Positions 17,912-26,852 of a stretch of DNA of 64,000 nt are shown piece after piece; the stretch's first letter is position 1, and each line of letters starts with the position of its first letter. The stretch comes from Ferrovibrio sp046294345 (GTDB lineage: Bacteria; Pseudomonadota; Alphaproteobacteria; Ferrovibrionales; Ferrovibrionaceae). A program made the translations under genes and the position numbers. The notes beneath the pieces were generated by a model, which ran no database searches, had not been told where the DNA came from, and saw nothing but the letters and a program-made list of their open reading frames with translations. The DNA is taken from the NCBI GenBank assembly GCA_046294345.1, contig JBKBJT010000018.1, forward strand, positions 4,656 through 68,655. The letters are read 5' to 3'.

Positions 17912-18685
17912 ATGAAAACGCAGGTCTCATCCTGGACGGTATCGGTTGCGGCCCATCTGGCCGTGGCATCCGCGCTGCTGTTCGGCCTGCCGTTCTTCAG
18001 CAAGCCCATTGTGGCCGAGGAAAAATTCCAAGGCATCGAAGTCCTGCTGATGGCCAGTGCGCCCCCCGTGGAAGCGCTGCCCCCACCACCGCAGCCGCAG
18101 CCGGTGGTGGAAGTTCCGCCCCCGCCGCCCGAGCCGGTCAAGGAACCGGAACTGATCACTTCCAACTCGACGGAACCGGATGTCGAGCCGGTGCCGCCGC
18201 CAAAGCCGAAACCCGTGGTTCAGAAACCGCCCAAGCCACGGCCGGAACCGCCGCGGCCACAGCCCGAGCCGGTGAAAATGCCGCAGCCGCCGGCACCCAT
18301 AGTCGAGCCGCAACAGTCCAAGACGCAGGTCGCGGCCGTGCCGCCGGCACCGACGGGCCCGGTGATGTCCGCGCCGCGTGTGGCGGTCAATCCGAATGCC
18401 GAGGCCAGTTACTACGCCACCCTGCTGGCGTGGCTGGAACGCCACAAGGAATATCCGCGCCGCGCGCAACTGCGGCGACAGGAAGGCGTTGCCCATCTGC
18501 GCTTTACCATCGACGGGCAAGGGCGCGTCATCGGCCATCGCATCGAGCGCAGCTCGGGGCATGAGTCTCTCGATGACGCCGTCGAACGGATGATCGCCAA
18601 GGCATCGCCGCTGCCGCCGATCCCTGCCGCGCTGGGCAAGAACAGCCTCGATGTGGTTGTCCCGATCCAGTTTTACCTGAAATGA
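17912..18685 (+). CDS. tonB: TonB energy-transducing protein
   Basis: 257 aa from ATG at 17912; a GTG one codon earlier is possible. An N-terminal membrane anchor (about 8-28) precedes a long Pro/Glu/Lys spacer (about 50-150) that can cross the periplasm. A C-terminal TonB domain (about 165-257, YPRRAQLRRQEGVAHLRFTID) engages TonB-box receptors. No receptor gene is in the window, so it must serve receptors encoded elsewhere. Given the Zur-like site and the imelysin genes behind it, metal-chelate uptake is likely. Confidence 0.92.
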   Translation: MKTQVSSWTVSVAAHLAVASALLFGLPFFSKPIVAEEKFQGIEVLLMASAPPVEALPPPPQPQPVVEVPPPPPEPVKEPELITSNSTEPDVEPVPPPKPKPVVQKPPKPRPEPPRPQPEPVKMPQPPAPIVEPQQSKTQVAAVPPAPTGPVMSAPRVAVNPNAEASYYATLLAWLERHKEYPRRAQLRRQEGVAHLRFTIDGQGRVIGHRIERSSGHESLDDAVERMIAKASPLPPIPAALGKNSLDVVVPIQFYLK

Positions 18686-18708
18686 TTCTGCCTGAAGGAA
18701 GAGCCGCC

Positions 18709-19986
18709 ATGCTCCGTTTTGGCCTCGCGCTTATTTTTGTGGTCGGACTGTTTGCCGGAGGCAATGCCTCGGCCGCCAGCCAGGACGACATCAAAGCGGC
18801 AGTGCTGAAAACCTATGGCGATATCGCCCAGGCGACCTATGAGGACTCACTGACCTCGGCGCGCAGCCTGCAGAAGGCGATATCAGCCCTGATCGCTACG
18901 CCATCGGAAGCCAGCCTGAAGGTGGCCCGTGCCGCCTGGATTGCCTCACGCGTGCCTTACATGCAAAGCGAGGTGTTTCGCTTCGGCAATGCCATTGTCG
19001 ACGATTGGGAAGGCCGCGTGAATGCCTGGCCGCTGGACGAGGGCCTGATCGATTACGTGGATGCCGACCGCTATGGTGAGGAATCCGACGAGAATCCGCT
19101 CTACACCGCGAATGTGATCGCCAACAAGCAGATCAAATTCGGCGGCAAGGTCCTCGATGCTGCGAAGATCGACTGGAAGCTGCTGCGCAGGCTGCATGAA
19201 GTGGGTGGCGTGGAGGCCAATGTCGCCACCGGTTATCATGCCATCGAGTTCCTGCTCTGGGGCCAGGACCTGAACGGAACCGGCGCGGGCGCCGGCAACC
19301 GGCCCTGGACCGATTACGCCAAGCAGGGCTGCACCAATGGCAATTGCGAACGCCGCGCCCAGTATCTGGCGGTGGCGACCCAGATCCTGGTCGATGATCT
19401 GGCCTGGATGGCCAGGCAGTGGCAGCCCGAAGGTGCGGCCCGCAAGGCCCTGGCCGAGAAAGGTCTGGATGCCGGTATCAGCGCGATGCTGACCGGGCTG
19501 GGCAGCCTGTCCTACGGCGAACTGGCCGGCGAACGCATGAAACTGGGCCTGCTGTTGCACGATCCCGAGGAGGAGCATGACTGCTTCTCCGACAATACGC
19601 ATAACGCGCATTACTACGACGTGCTGGGCATGCTGAATGTCTATGGCGGCGAATACAAGCGCATCAACGGCAGCGTGGTGAAGGGGCAGGGCCTGACGCA
19701 TCTGGTGCGTGTCGCGGCCCCCGAGCTTGATACCGAGATGCGGGCGAAGCTGAAAGCCACCATCGACTCCTTCGGCGCGATCAAGCAGCGCGCGGAGAGC
19801 AAAGAGGCCTATGACCAGATGCTCGGCGAGGGCAACGCCGAGGGTAACGCCATGATACAGGCCGGCATCGACCGGCTAACCGACCAGACGAAGACGCTGG
19901 AGCGCGTGGTTGCCGCGCTGAAACTGAAGGCGACATTCGAAGGTTCGGACAGTCTCGATGCACCCGATAAGGTCGGCAAGCACTAA
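18709..19986 (+). CDS. Imelysin-family (IrpA-like) periplasmic metal-uptake protein
   Basis: 425 aa from ATG at 18709, which has GGAAGAG 8 nt upstream; the longer start at 18682 lacks a ribosome site. The signal peptide is clear (residues 1-23, cut near ASA-AS). The imelysin GxHxxE motif is intact as GYHAIE in TGYHAIEFLLWGQD. The family (COG3487) is iron-regulated in several bacteria. The gene starts 23 nt after tonB and overlaps the di-haem gene by 29 nt, indicating an operon that continues from exbB-exbD-tonB. Confidence 0.88.
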   Translation: MLRFGLALIFVVGLFAGGNASAASQDDIKAAVLKTYGDIAQATYEDSLTSARSLQKAISALIATPSEASLKVARAAWIASRVPYMQSEVFRFGNAIVDDWEGRVNAWPLDEGLIDYVDADRYGEESDENPLYTANVIANKQIKFGGKVLDAAKIDWKLLRRLHEVGGVEANVATGYHAIEFLLWGQDLNGTGAGAGNRPWTDYAKQGCTNGNCERRAQYLAVATQILVDDLAWMARQWQPEGAARKALAEKGLDAGISAMLTGLGSLSYGELAGERMKLGLLLHDPEEEHDCFSDNTHNAHYYDVLGMLNVYGGEYKRINGSVVKGQGLTHLVRVAAPELDTEMRAKLKATIDSFGAIKQRAESKEAYDQMLGEGNAEGNAMIQAGIDRLTDQTKTLERVVAALKLKATFEGSDSLDAPDKVGKH

Positions 19987-21412
19987 GGCCCGCGCGTTCA
20001 GTATCGCCGCACTGGCAACTTTGCTGGCGTTACCGGTCGGGGCGGACGAGCACCGGGTGAATGATCGCCGTCCCGGCGGCGATACGACGGTGAGCAAGCC
20101 GATCAACAGTTCGGTCTTTTCCCATCCTTCCGGCAACATGCGGTTCGAGCGGCAGCTCGACTTCAGGATCGGCGATGGCATCTTCCGCAAGCTTTGGACA
20201 TCCTCGCCGAGCTCGACGACCTCATCGGACGGGCTGGGGCCGCTGTATAACGCGCGGTCCTGCCAGTCCTGCCACCTGAAAGACGGGCGCGGCCGACCGC
20301 CGGCCGAGGGCGAAGCGGCCGTCTCGATGTTCCTGCGCCTCAGTATCCCGCCACAGGATGAGACCGACAGGCAGGTACTGGAATCCTTTATCCAAACCGT
20401 GACGCCGGAGCCGACCTACGGCACGCAGCTGCAGAACTTTTCCGTGCAGGGCCTGCTGGCCGAGGGGCGCATGGAGGTTGCTTATAACGAGATCAAAGTG
20501 GAGCTTGCCGATGGCGAGACCGTCACTCTGCGCAAGCCGAGTTACAGTATCGCCGACCTGAATCACGGACCGTTACATCCGCAGACCATGATCTCGCCGC
20601 GCGTGACGCCGCAGATGATCGGCCTCGGATTGCTGGAGGCGATCCCAGAGTCCGACATTCTGCGTCACGCCGATCCGGAAGACAGGGATGGCGACGGCAT
20701 CGCCGGCCTGCCCAACCGGGTCTGGAGTCATGCCCATGGCAAGGCAATGCTGGGGCGTTTCGGATGGAAGGCCGGCGCCGCCACGGTGGCCGACCAGACG
20801 GCAGAGGCTTTTGCCGGCGATCTTGGTCTTTCCACGCCGCTGCTGCCCAAAGCCTCGCATGGCGAATGCACGACGGCGCAGCGCGACTGTCTGAACGCAC
20901 CCACAGGCGACGATCCGGCCGAAGGCATCGAGGTGCCGCGCCAGATGTTCGACCTGACGGTGTTCTATGCGCGCAACCTCGCCGTGCCGGCACGACGCAA
21001 ACCCGACGATCCAGCCGTGCGGCGCGGCCAGGCATTATTCGCGGCGGCAGGCTGCGCGGGTTGCCACATCCCCAGTCATCGGACAGCAACCGATGCAGTC
21101 CATCCCGAGCAATCGGAGCAAACAATCTGGCCCTATACCGACCTGCTGCTGCATGACATGGGCGAGGGACTGGCCGACAATCGCCCTGAGGGTCGCGCCA
21201 GCGGCCGGCACTGGCGCACCGCGCCGCTCTGGGGCATTGGCCTGACCCGCATTGTCAGCGGCCACGATTTCCTGCTGCACGATGGTCGCGCCCGTGGCGT
21301 TCTGGAAGCGATCCTCTGGCATGGCGGCGAGGCGCAGTCGGCCCGCGATCGTGTGGTCGGCATGAGCCGCCAGGAACGGGCCGATCTGTTGGCCTTCATC
21401 AATTCGCTGTAA
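19958..21412 (+). CDS. Di-haem cytochrome c, COG3488 (predicted thiol oxidoreductase)
   Basis: 484 aa with an N-terminal signal peptide (about 1-29) and two CxxCH haem-binding motifs, CQSCH near 107 and CAGCH near 367. The protein belongs to the family that always accompanies imelysins. It probably acts in the periplasm as a redox partner, for instance reducing or oxidising the metal during uptake. The name thiol oxidoreductase is historical and unproven. It overlaps the first imelysin gene by 29 nt. Confidence 0.85.
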   Translation: MHPIRSASTKARAFSIAALATLLALPVGADEHRVNDRRPGGDTTVSKPINSSVFSHPSGNMRFERQLDFRIGDGIFRKLWTSSPSSTTSSDGLGPLYNARSCQSCHLKDGRGRPPAEGEAAVSMFLRLSIPPQDETDRQVLESFIQTVTPEPTYGTQLQNFSVQGLLAEGRMEVAYNEIKVELADGETVTLRKPSYSIADLNHGPLHPQTMISPRVTPQMIGLGLLEAIPESDILRHADPEDRDGDGIAGLPNRVWSHAHGKAMLGRFGWKAGAATVADQTAEAFAGDLGLSTPLLPKASHGECTTAQRDCLNAPTGDDPAEGIEVPRQMFDLTVFYARNLAVPARRKPDDPAVRRGQALFAAAGCAGCHIPSHRTATDAVHPEQSEQTIWPYTDLLLHDMGEGLADNRPEGRASGRHWRTAPLWGIGLTRIVSGHDFLLHDGRARGVLEAILWHGGEAQSARDRVVGMSRQERADLLAFINSL

Positions 21413-21426
21413 CGCGGAGAGCTGTC

Positions 21427-22506
21427 ATGCGTATTCCTGGCCTGGTGCTTATTCTGCTGATGGTTCTGCATGGACCAGTTTTGGCGCTGGACATTCAGGG
21501 CTACGAAGCGCTCAACCGCGCCGCGGTCGGGGGCCATGTCCTGCCGCGCTACGATGCGCTGGCAACCGCAACTGGAAAACTGGAGCAGGCGGCCAAGACT
21601 TTCTGCGCCATGCCGGCTGCGGAACGGAAGCTCGAAACGCTGCGGCAGGCCTATCATGATGCGGCTGATGCCTGGCAGGATATCCAGCATGTGCGGTTCG
21701 GTCCCATCGACCTGTTCTTTCGCAGCCAGCGGTTCGCCTTCTGGCCCGATCCGCGCAACACCATCGGCAAACAGTTGGCGGAACTGATCGCCAAACACGC
21801 CAGCGGCTCGATCAATGCGGAGGTTCTTGGGCGTGGCAGCGTGGCTGTTCAGGGCCTGCCGGCGCTGGAGCGCATGATCTTCGGCGACGACGCAAAGAAA
21901 CTACAGACCGGTGCGGACGCGGCTTTCCGTTGCGGATACGTGACGGCGATTGCACAGAACCTTGCCGACATGGCACGCGAAACGCAGCAGGAATGGCGCG
22001 CGCCGAACAAGGGTTTCGTCGTGCAGATGCTGAAACCGGGGCAGGACGCGGATGCACGTTATCGCGACGCACAGGAAGCGACGCTGGAGTTGTTCAAGAG
22101 CCTCTATACCGCGATCGAGCTGGCGGCTGATCACAAGCTGGCCCGGCCGCTCGGTGCCTCGGCCGACGATGCGCGGCCGCGTCTGGCCGAGTCCTGGCGC
22201 AGCGAACGCTCCCTGCGCAACATCCAGCACAACTTGGCAGCCGCGGCCGACCTGTACGCGGCGGCTTTTGCGGCGCAGGTTTCGGATAAATCCCTGGATA
22301 CGACGATCCGGGCAGCCTTCGTGCAAGCCCAGGCCTCGGCGGCGGCGCTGCCCATGCCGCTGGAGCGCGCCGTGCAGGATGCCGGTGCGCGCAAGGCGGC
22401 CGAGAAACTGGCTGCCGATACCCAGGTCCTGAAGAGCCTGGTGATGCAGCGACTGCCGGAAGCATTGCAGATTCCGGTCGGTTTCAACGCGCTGGATGGC
22501 GATTGA
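21427..22506 (+). CDS. Second imelysin-like periplasmic protein (COG3489)
   Basis: 359 aa with a signal peptide (about 1-20). It is imelysin-like, but the GxHxxE position reads GLPALE, so the metal-site His is Pro; Glu is kept. This is common for the COG3489 branch, which forms part of the same cluster. It lies 14 nt after the di-haem gene and slightly overlaps or abuts the DUF1513 gene. Role: most likely a structural or chaperone partner of the first imelysin. Confidence 0.82.
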   Translation: MRIPGLVLILLMVLHGPVLALDIQGYEALNRAAVGGHVLPRYDALATATGKLEQAAKTFCAMPAAERKLETLRQAYHDAADAWQDIQHVRFGPIDLFFRSQRFAFWPDPRNTIGKQLAELIAKHASGSINAEVLGRGSVAVQGLPALERMIFGDDAKKLQTGADAAFRCGYVTAIAQNLADMARETQQEWRAPNKGFVVQMLKPGQDADARYRDAQEATLELFKSLYTAIELAADHKLARPLGASADDARPRLAESWRSERSLRNIQHNLAAAADLYAAAFAAQVSDKSLDTTIRAAFVQAQASAAALPMPLERAVQDAGARKAAEKLAADTQVLKSLVMQRLPEALQIPVGFNALDGD

Positions 22507-22507
22507 G

Positions 22508-23614
22508 ATGCCAGCCATCGTTTCACGTCGCACAGCCATTGGCCTGCTGGCGGCCTCGGCGATATTCCCGACCAGGATTGCCAGGGCCGCCGCCGGGCAA
22601 CTTTATCTGAATGCCTATGGCAGCAAGGCTGGTTTCGGTGTTGCCGGATTCGATGCGGCCGGACGTATCCGTTATACTCTGGCGCTTCCCGCACGTGGCC
22701 ACAGTTTCGCGCGCAGTCGCGATACCGCCGTGGCATTTTCGCGCCGCCCGGGCGATTACGCCGTGGTTTTTGCGGCGCAGGACGGCAAGGAACGACAGCG
22801 TATTAAGGCTGCCGAGGACCGCAGCTTCTGCGGCCATGGTGCGTTCACGGCCGACGGCAGATTGCTGTTTGCCACCGAGGTGGTGGGCTCGACCGGCGAA
22901 GGTGTTCTAGGCATCTACGAGGCGACACAGGGTTATCGTCGGATCGGCGAATATCCGACCCATGGCCTGGACCCACACGAAATCCGCTTGATGCCCGACG
23001 GCCGCACGTTGGCCGTGGCCAATGGCGGCATCCTGATGCTGGCCGGCATGCCCAGGCTGAAGCTGAACATCCCGGATATGGATCCGTCGCTGGTTTACCT
23101 GGATGCGGCGACCGGGCGGCTGGTCCGGCAGGTCCGGCCAGCCCGTGAATTGCGGCAGCTCAGTATCCGCCATATCGCCATCGACCGGCACGGCCGGATC
23201 GCCATCGCCATGCAGTATGAGGGCCCGGAAACCGACGAGGTGCCGCTGGTGGCCTGGCATGGCGGACCGGACGACCGGAACGGCCTGCGGTTCCTGCCGA
23301 TGCCATCGGAACAGCGTGCCGGCCTGCGGCAGTATTGCGGCAGCGCCGCCATGGGCAGCGAAGGCCGTCTGCTGGCCGTGACCAGTCCGCGCGGCAACCG
23401 GATGCTGCTGTGGGACATGGAAACGGGACAGCATCTGGCCGCGGCGGAGATGCCGGATATCTGCGGCGTGGCGGCACAGGCGGATAGCCAAGGTTTCATC
23501 GTCAGCAACGGTCTGGGCCAGATAGCTGCGTGTTCAGAAAGCTATGCCTTGGCTGCGTTGAATGAAGCGGGCGGATATCGTTGGGACAATCATATGATGG
23601 CGATTTCTGCTTAA
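22508..23614 (+). CDS. DUF1513 (COG3490) predicted Tat-exported beta-propeller protein
   Basis: 368 aa from ATG at 22508; an ATG at 22496 in frame would overlap the upstream gene by 11 nt. A twin-arginine signal (SRRTAIGLLAASAIF) marks export of a folded protein. The rest shows repeated beta-rich units with HGAFTADGRLLFATE and HEIRLMPDGRTLAVANGG typical of a propeller. It is the last member of the conserved imelysin cluster (COG3487-3490). Function is unknown; Tat export hints at a bound cofactor or metal. Confidence 0.82.
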   Translation: MPAIVSRRTAIGLLAASAIFPTRIARAAAGQLYLNAYGSKAGFGVAGFDAAGRIRYTLALPARGHSFARSRDTAVAFSRRPGDYAVVFAAQDGKERQRIKAAEDRSFCGHGAFTADGRLLFATEVVGSTGEGVLGIYEATQGYRRIGEYPTHGLDPHEIRLMPDGRTLAVANGGILMLAGMPRLKLNIPDMDPSLVYLDAATGRLVRQVRPARELRQLSIRHIAIDRHGRIAIAMQYEGPETDEVPLVAWHGGPDDRNGLRFLPMPSEQRAGLRQYCGSAAMGSEGRLLAVTSPRGNRMLLWDMETGQHLAAAEMPDICGVAAQADSQGFIVSNGLGQIAACSESYALAALNEAGGYRWDNHMMAISA

Positions 23615-23715
23615 GTTGATGAAATAATAGCTATTTTAATTTTCCATAATATACATTATCCGTTATTTGGATACCCGGGCAGACGACATCTCTCGGGGTC
23701 AAATCTGGCCCTGCC
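23615..23715. other. AT-rich intergenic gap
   Basis: About 100 nt between the converging metal cluster and sugar genes, unusually AT-rich for this DNA. It contains a 10-bp palindrome AATAGCTATT at about 23630 but no clear terminator stem with a T tract. I see no gene. Confidence 0.6.
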
Positions 23716-24702
23716 TCATTGCCCGTCCTCCCGGCTGAACCGGTACCGTGTGACCTGGCGATAGGTTTCGCCGGGCCGCAATACGGCGCTCGGGAATGCC
23801 GGATGGTTGGGCGCATCGGGAAAGCGCTGCGGTTCCAGGCACAGGCCGGCCCGGGCGCCATGCTGTCCGGCATTCAGGTTATGCCCGTCATAGAATTGCA
23901 GCGCCGGTTCGGTGGACTCGATGTCCAGCGTCACCCCGCTGCGGCCCCCGACCAGCCGGGCCACCCGGCGCGGCGTTGTCGCCGCGCCACCGACCAGAAC
24001 GAAGGCATGATCGTATGGAAAGCCGCCCACCGTGCGGGCCTGGCGGAAATCGAAAGGCGTTCCCGCCACATCCGCAATCTGACCGGTCGGTATCTTGTGC
24101 GCATCGACCGGCAGATAGCGGTCGGCCGGGATTTCCAGCCGGTGGCCGCCAATGTCGCCGTCGCCATCCAGATTGAAATACGAATGGGTGGCCAGGTTGA
24201 CGATGGTCGGCCGGTCGCAGGTTGCCTCCAGGCGGATCTCCAGCGCGCCGTCGGTCGGAATGCTGTAGGTGCAGGTGGCTGCCAGGGCACCGGGATAGCC
24301 CTCTTCCCCGTTCGCCGCATCATGGGCCAGCGTCACGGTCTGAGGTCCGACATCCACGAGCCGCCAGTTGCGCCGGCCGAAGCCGCGCGCGCCGCCATGC
24401 AGATGGGTGATGCCGGCTTCGTTGCAGGTGAGTTGGTGGACGGTGCCGTTCAGAACGAAGCGGCCGCCATTGATACGGTTGGCAAAGCGGCCGGCAACCG
24501 CGCCCATATGGCCGGAGGCGCCGGTATAATCTTCCAGCCTGCCGAGCGACAGCACCATCGGCCACCCGTCGAATTGCAACGCGCGGATGGTCGCGCCGAA
24601 ACTGAGCACCTCGACCGAAAGGCCGCCGCCCGACAGACGCACCAGCCGGACAGGCTCACCATCCGGCAGGCTGCCGAAAATCGAAACCTGCCTATGCTCC
24701 AT
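23716..24702 (-). CDS. Aldose 1-epimerase (galactose mutarotase)
   Basis: 328 aa from ATG at 24702, 2 nt after the ABC ATPase stop. The mutarotase fold shows the catalytic His in THSYFNL and the catalytic Glu in CLEPQRFPD, plus the substrate Arg in NRINGG. It interconverts alpha and beta anomers of sugars, which suits a downstream 1-dehydrogenase that prefers one anomer. It is the last gene of the XylF-XylH-XylG transporter operon. Confidence 0.92.
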   Translation of the reverse strand: MEHRQVSIFGSLPDGEPVRLVRLSGGGLSVEVLSFGATIRALQFDGWPMVLSLGRLEDYTGASGHMGAVAGRFANRINGGRFVLNGTVHQLTCNEAGITHLHGGARGFGRRNWRLVDVGPQTVTLAHDAANGEEGYPGALAATCTYSIPTDGALEIRLEATCDRPTIVNLATHSYFNLDGDGDIGGHRLEIPADRYLPVDAHKIPTGQIADVAGTPFDFRQARTVGGFPYDHAFVLVGGAATTPRRVARLVGGRSGVTLDIESTEPALQFYDGHNLNAGQHGARAGLCLEPQRFPDAPNHPAFPSAVLRPGETYRQVTRYRFSREDGQ

Positions 24703-24704
24703 GT

Positions 24705-25487
24705 TCAGCGGGCCGCGCCGGGACCGGGAATGGCGGCCGGCGGGCATTTGCCGAGGATGATCATGCCCAGAACCTCGTCCTTGGTCACATCGGCAACACG
24801 GGCCGAACCGACCACCCGGCCGTTCTTCATTACGTAAAGCCGGTCCGCTAGGTCGAAGACGTCGTGGATGTCGTGGCTGATGAGGAAGATGCCGATGCCC
24901 TCGTTCTTGAGCTGCAGCACCAGGTCGGAAACCTGCTTTGTCTCGGCCGGACCAAGCGCGGCGGTCGGCTCGTCCATGATCAGGATGCGGGCATCGAAAT
25001 GGATCGCGCGCGCGATGGCCACCGATTGCCGCTGGCCGCCCGAAAGAGCACGAACCGGTTCCTTAAAGCGCTGGAAATGCGGATTGAGGCGCGCCATCAC
25101 CCTGCGCGTCTGCGCCTCCATGGCGCCATCGTCGAGCGTGCCCCAGCGCGTGAGTATCTCGCGGCCCAGAAATACATTGGCAGCCGCATCGACGTTATCG
25201 GCCAGCGCGAGGGTCTGATAGATGGTCTCGATGCCATATCTCTTGGCATCGGATGGATGGTAGATCTCGGCCGCCGCGCCGTTGATGCGGATTTCGCCGG
25301 AATCTGGACGATAGGCACCCGACAGAATCTTGATCAGCGTGGACTTGCCGGCGCCGTTATGGCCCAGCAGGCCAACCACCTCGCCCGGATGCAGATCAAT
25401 CGAGACATCATCCACTGCCTTGATACCGCCGAAGGCGATGGAGATGTCCTTCATCTCGACAAGGGGTGCGGCTGGGCTGTTGCTCAT
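24705..25487 (-). CDS. Sugar ABC transporter ATP-binding protein, XylG/FrcA-type (single domain)
   Basis: 260 aa. It has one complete nucleotide-binding domain: Walker A GHNGAGKST near residue 44, signature LSGGQ near 148, Walker B ILIMDEP near 168 and His-switch ISHD. E. coli XylG is a fused double domain of about 510 aa; here the ATPase is half size, as in FrcA-type systems, so it should work as a homodimer. It follows the permease gene by 16 nt. Confidence 0.92.
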   Translation of the reverse strand: MSNSPAAPLVEMKDISIAFGGIKAVDDVSIDLHPGEVVGLLGHNGAGKSTLIKILSGAYRPDSGEIRINGAAAEIYHPSDAKRYGIETIYQTLALADNVDAAANVFLGREILTRWGTLDDGAMEAQTRRVMARLNPHFQRFKEPVRALSGGQRQSVAIARAIHFDARILIMDEPTAALGPAETKQVSDLVLQLKNEGIGIFLISHDIHDVFDLADRLYVMKNGRVVGSARVADVTKDEVLGMIILGKCPPAAIPGPGAAR

Positions 25488-25503
25488 GGAAACCTCCCTG
25501 CCC

Positions 25504-26763
25504 TTATTTCACCCGGCGGCGGAACATGCTGTCCACCCACACGGCAATGATCAGGACGCAACCTACGACGATATTCTGCAACGGCGTCGGCATGTCGAGC
25601 AGCAGCATGCCCGATTGCAGAGACCCCATGACAATGGCGCCGAGCATGGCGCCGTAAATTGTGCCGGCTCCGCCGGCGAGCGAGGTGCCACCGATCACCG
25701 TGGCGGCAATGACGTAGAGTTCATCGAATGTGCCGGCTGCATTGGTGGCCGATTGAAGCCGCGCGGTGGAGATGCAGGCGGCAGCCCCACATAACAGGCC
25801 CATCAGGGTGAAGACCAGCATCTGCGTGCGCCTCGTGTTGACGCCGGAAAGCTCTGCCGCTTCAGGGTTACCGCCGATGGCAAAAACGTATCGGCCGAAG
25901 CGTGTTCGCAACGCAAGGAACGTAACGATAATTCCGGCACCAAGCGCGATCAGCACCGGGATCGCATAACCATGGGCGATGCTGAGGCCCCCTTCAGGCC
26001 AGACCTCGCCGCGAGCTTCGACGATCCGGCGCGCGACAGCCGTCGGCAGGTTGTAGGAATTCACCACCCAGGTCGCGCCCAGGATCATGGCTGCGATGAT
26101 GCCCGAAATCAGCGCCTCGGCCCAGACCGGACGCACCGCGAAGCCGTAGGAGATGCGCCGCCGGCGCGAAAACTGCATCAGCATGATCGCCAGCAGGCTG
26201 GCGATAACACCAAGAACCCAGCTGGCCGTCGATCCGATCGAACCTTCTATGCCACCGCCGATCATCCTGAAGCGGGCATCGATCGGGGCGACGGTCTGGC
26301 CTGCCGTCACCCACCAGGCCGCGCCGCGCCAGATCAGCAGCCCGCCAAGCGTTACGATAAAGGAGGAGACGCCGAGATAAGCGATGATGAAGCCATGCAG
26401 CGTGCCGATCAGGGCGCCAACCACCAGTCCGGTCAGCACGGCGATCTGCCAGATCAGCGGATGATCGAAGCCCAGGCCAAACTGTTCCGGCAGGATGCGC
26501 GCCTGCATGACACCGATGATCATACCGGAAAAGCCGAGGATGGATCCAACCGACAGGTCGATATGGCGGGTGACGATCACCAGCACCATGCCGCAGGACA
26601 TGGTGGCGATGGAAGCCGTCTGTACCGACAGGTTCCACAGGTTGCGCGGCGTGAGAAAGTATCCGCCGGAGAAGTAATCAAAGCCAAGCCAGATGACCGC
26701 CAGCGCGACGATCATGCCAAGCAGGCGCACATCGATTTCCAGCTTGGCCAGAAAGCCGTTCAT
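25504..26763 (-). CDS. Sugar ABC transporter permease, XylH-like
   Basis: 419 aa with about 10-12 hydrophobic helices and the family loop IVTRHIDLSVGSILGFSGM early and ATVIGGTSLAGGAGTIYGAMLG near residue 355. A long central insertion (about 165-265) matches the XylH type. It forms the inner-membrane channel with the XylF-type binding protein and the single-domain ATPase. It is separated from the binding-protein gene by an 89-nt gap with a strong hairpin. Confidence 0.9.
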   Translation of the reverse strand: MNGFLAKLEIDVRLLGMIVALAVIWLGFDYFSGGYFLTPRNLWNLSVQTASIATMSCGMVLVIVTRHIDLSVGSILGFSGMIIGVMQARILPEQFGLGFDHPLIWQIAVLTGLVVGALIGTLHGFIIAYLGVSSFIVTLGGLLIWRGAAWWVTAGQTVAPIDARFRMIGGGIEGSIGSTASWVLGVIASLLAIMLMQFSRRRRISYGFAVRPVWAEALISGIIAAMILGATWVVNSYNLPTAVARRIVEARGEVWPEGGLSIAHGYAIPVLIALGAGIIVTFLALRTRFGRYVFAIGGNPEAAELSGVNTRRTQMLVFTLMGLLCGAAACISTARLQSATNAAGTFDELYVIAATVIGGTSLAGGAGTIYGAMLGAIVMGSLQSGMLLLDMPTPLQNIVVGCVLIIAVWVDSMFRRRVK

Positions 26764-26803
26764 GACATACCTCTAACCCATATCCGCATGAAAGCCGGCG
26801 CGG

Positions 26804-26839
26804 TGCGGCGGCGGGGAACGCTACATCCCGGCCGCCGCA
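26804..26839 (-). promoter_or_regulatory. Intercistronic hairpin between xylF- and xylH-like genes
   Basis: TGCGGCGGC (26804-26812) pairs perfectly with GCCGCCGCA (26831-26839), with three more inner pairs after one mismatch. No T tract follows. Such structures behind a binding-protein gene usually protect its message from 3' decay, so more binding protein than permease is made. Confidence 0.55.
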
Positions 26840-26852
26840 TGCGTCCTGCGGA

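Noticed and set aside
18000..18360. Simple repeats in tonB
   Set aside because: The Pro-rich repeats are the normal TonB spacer and not a separate DNA element.
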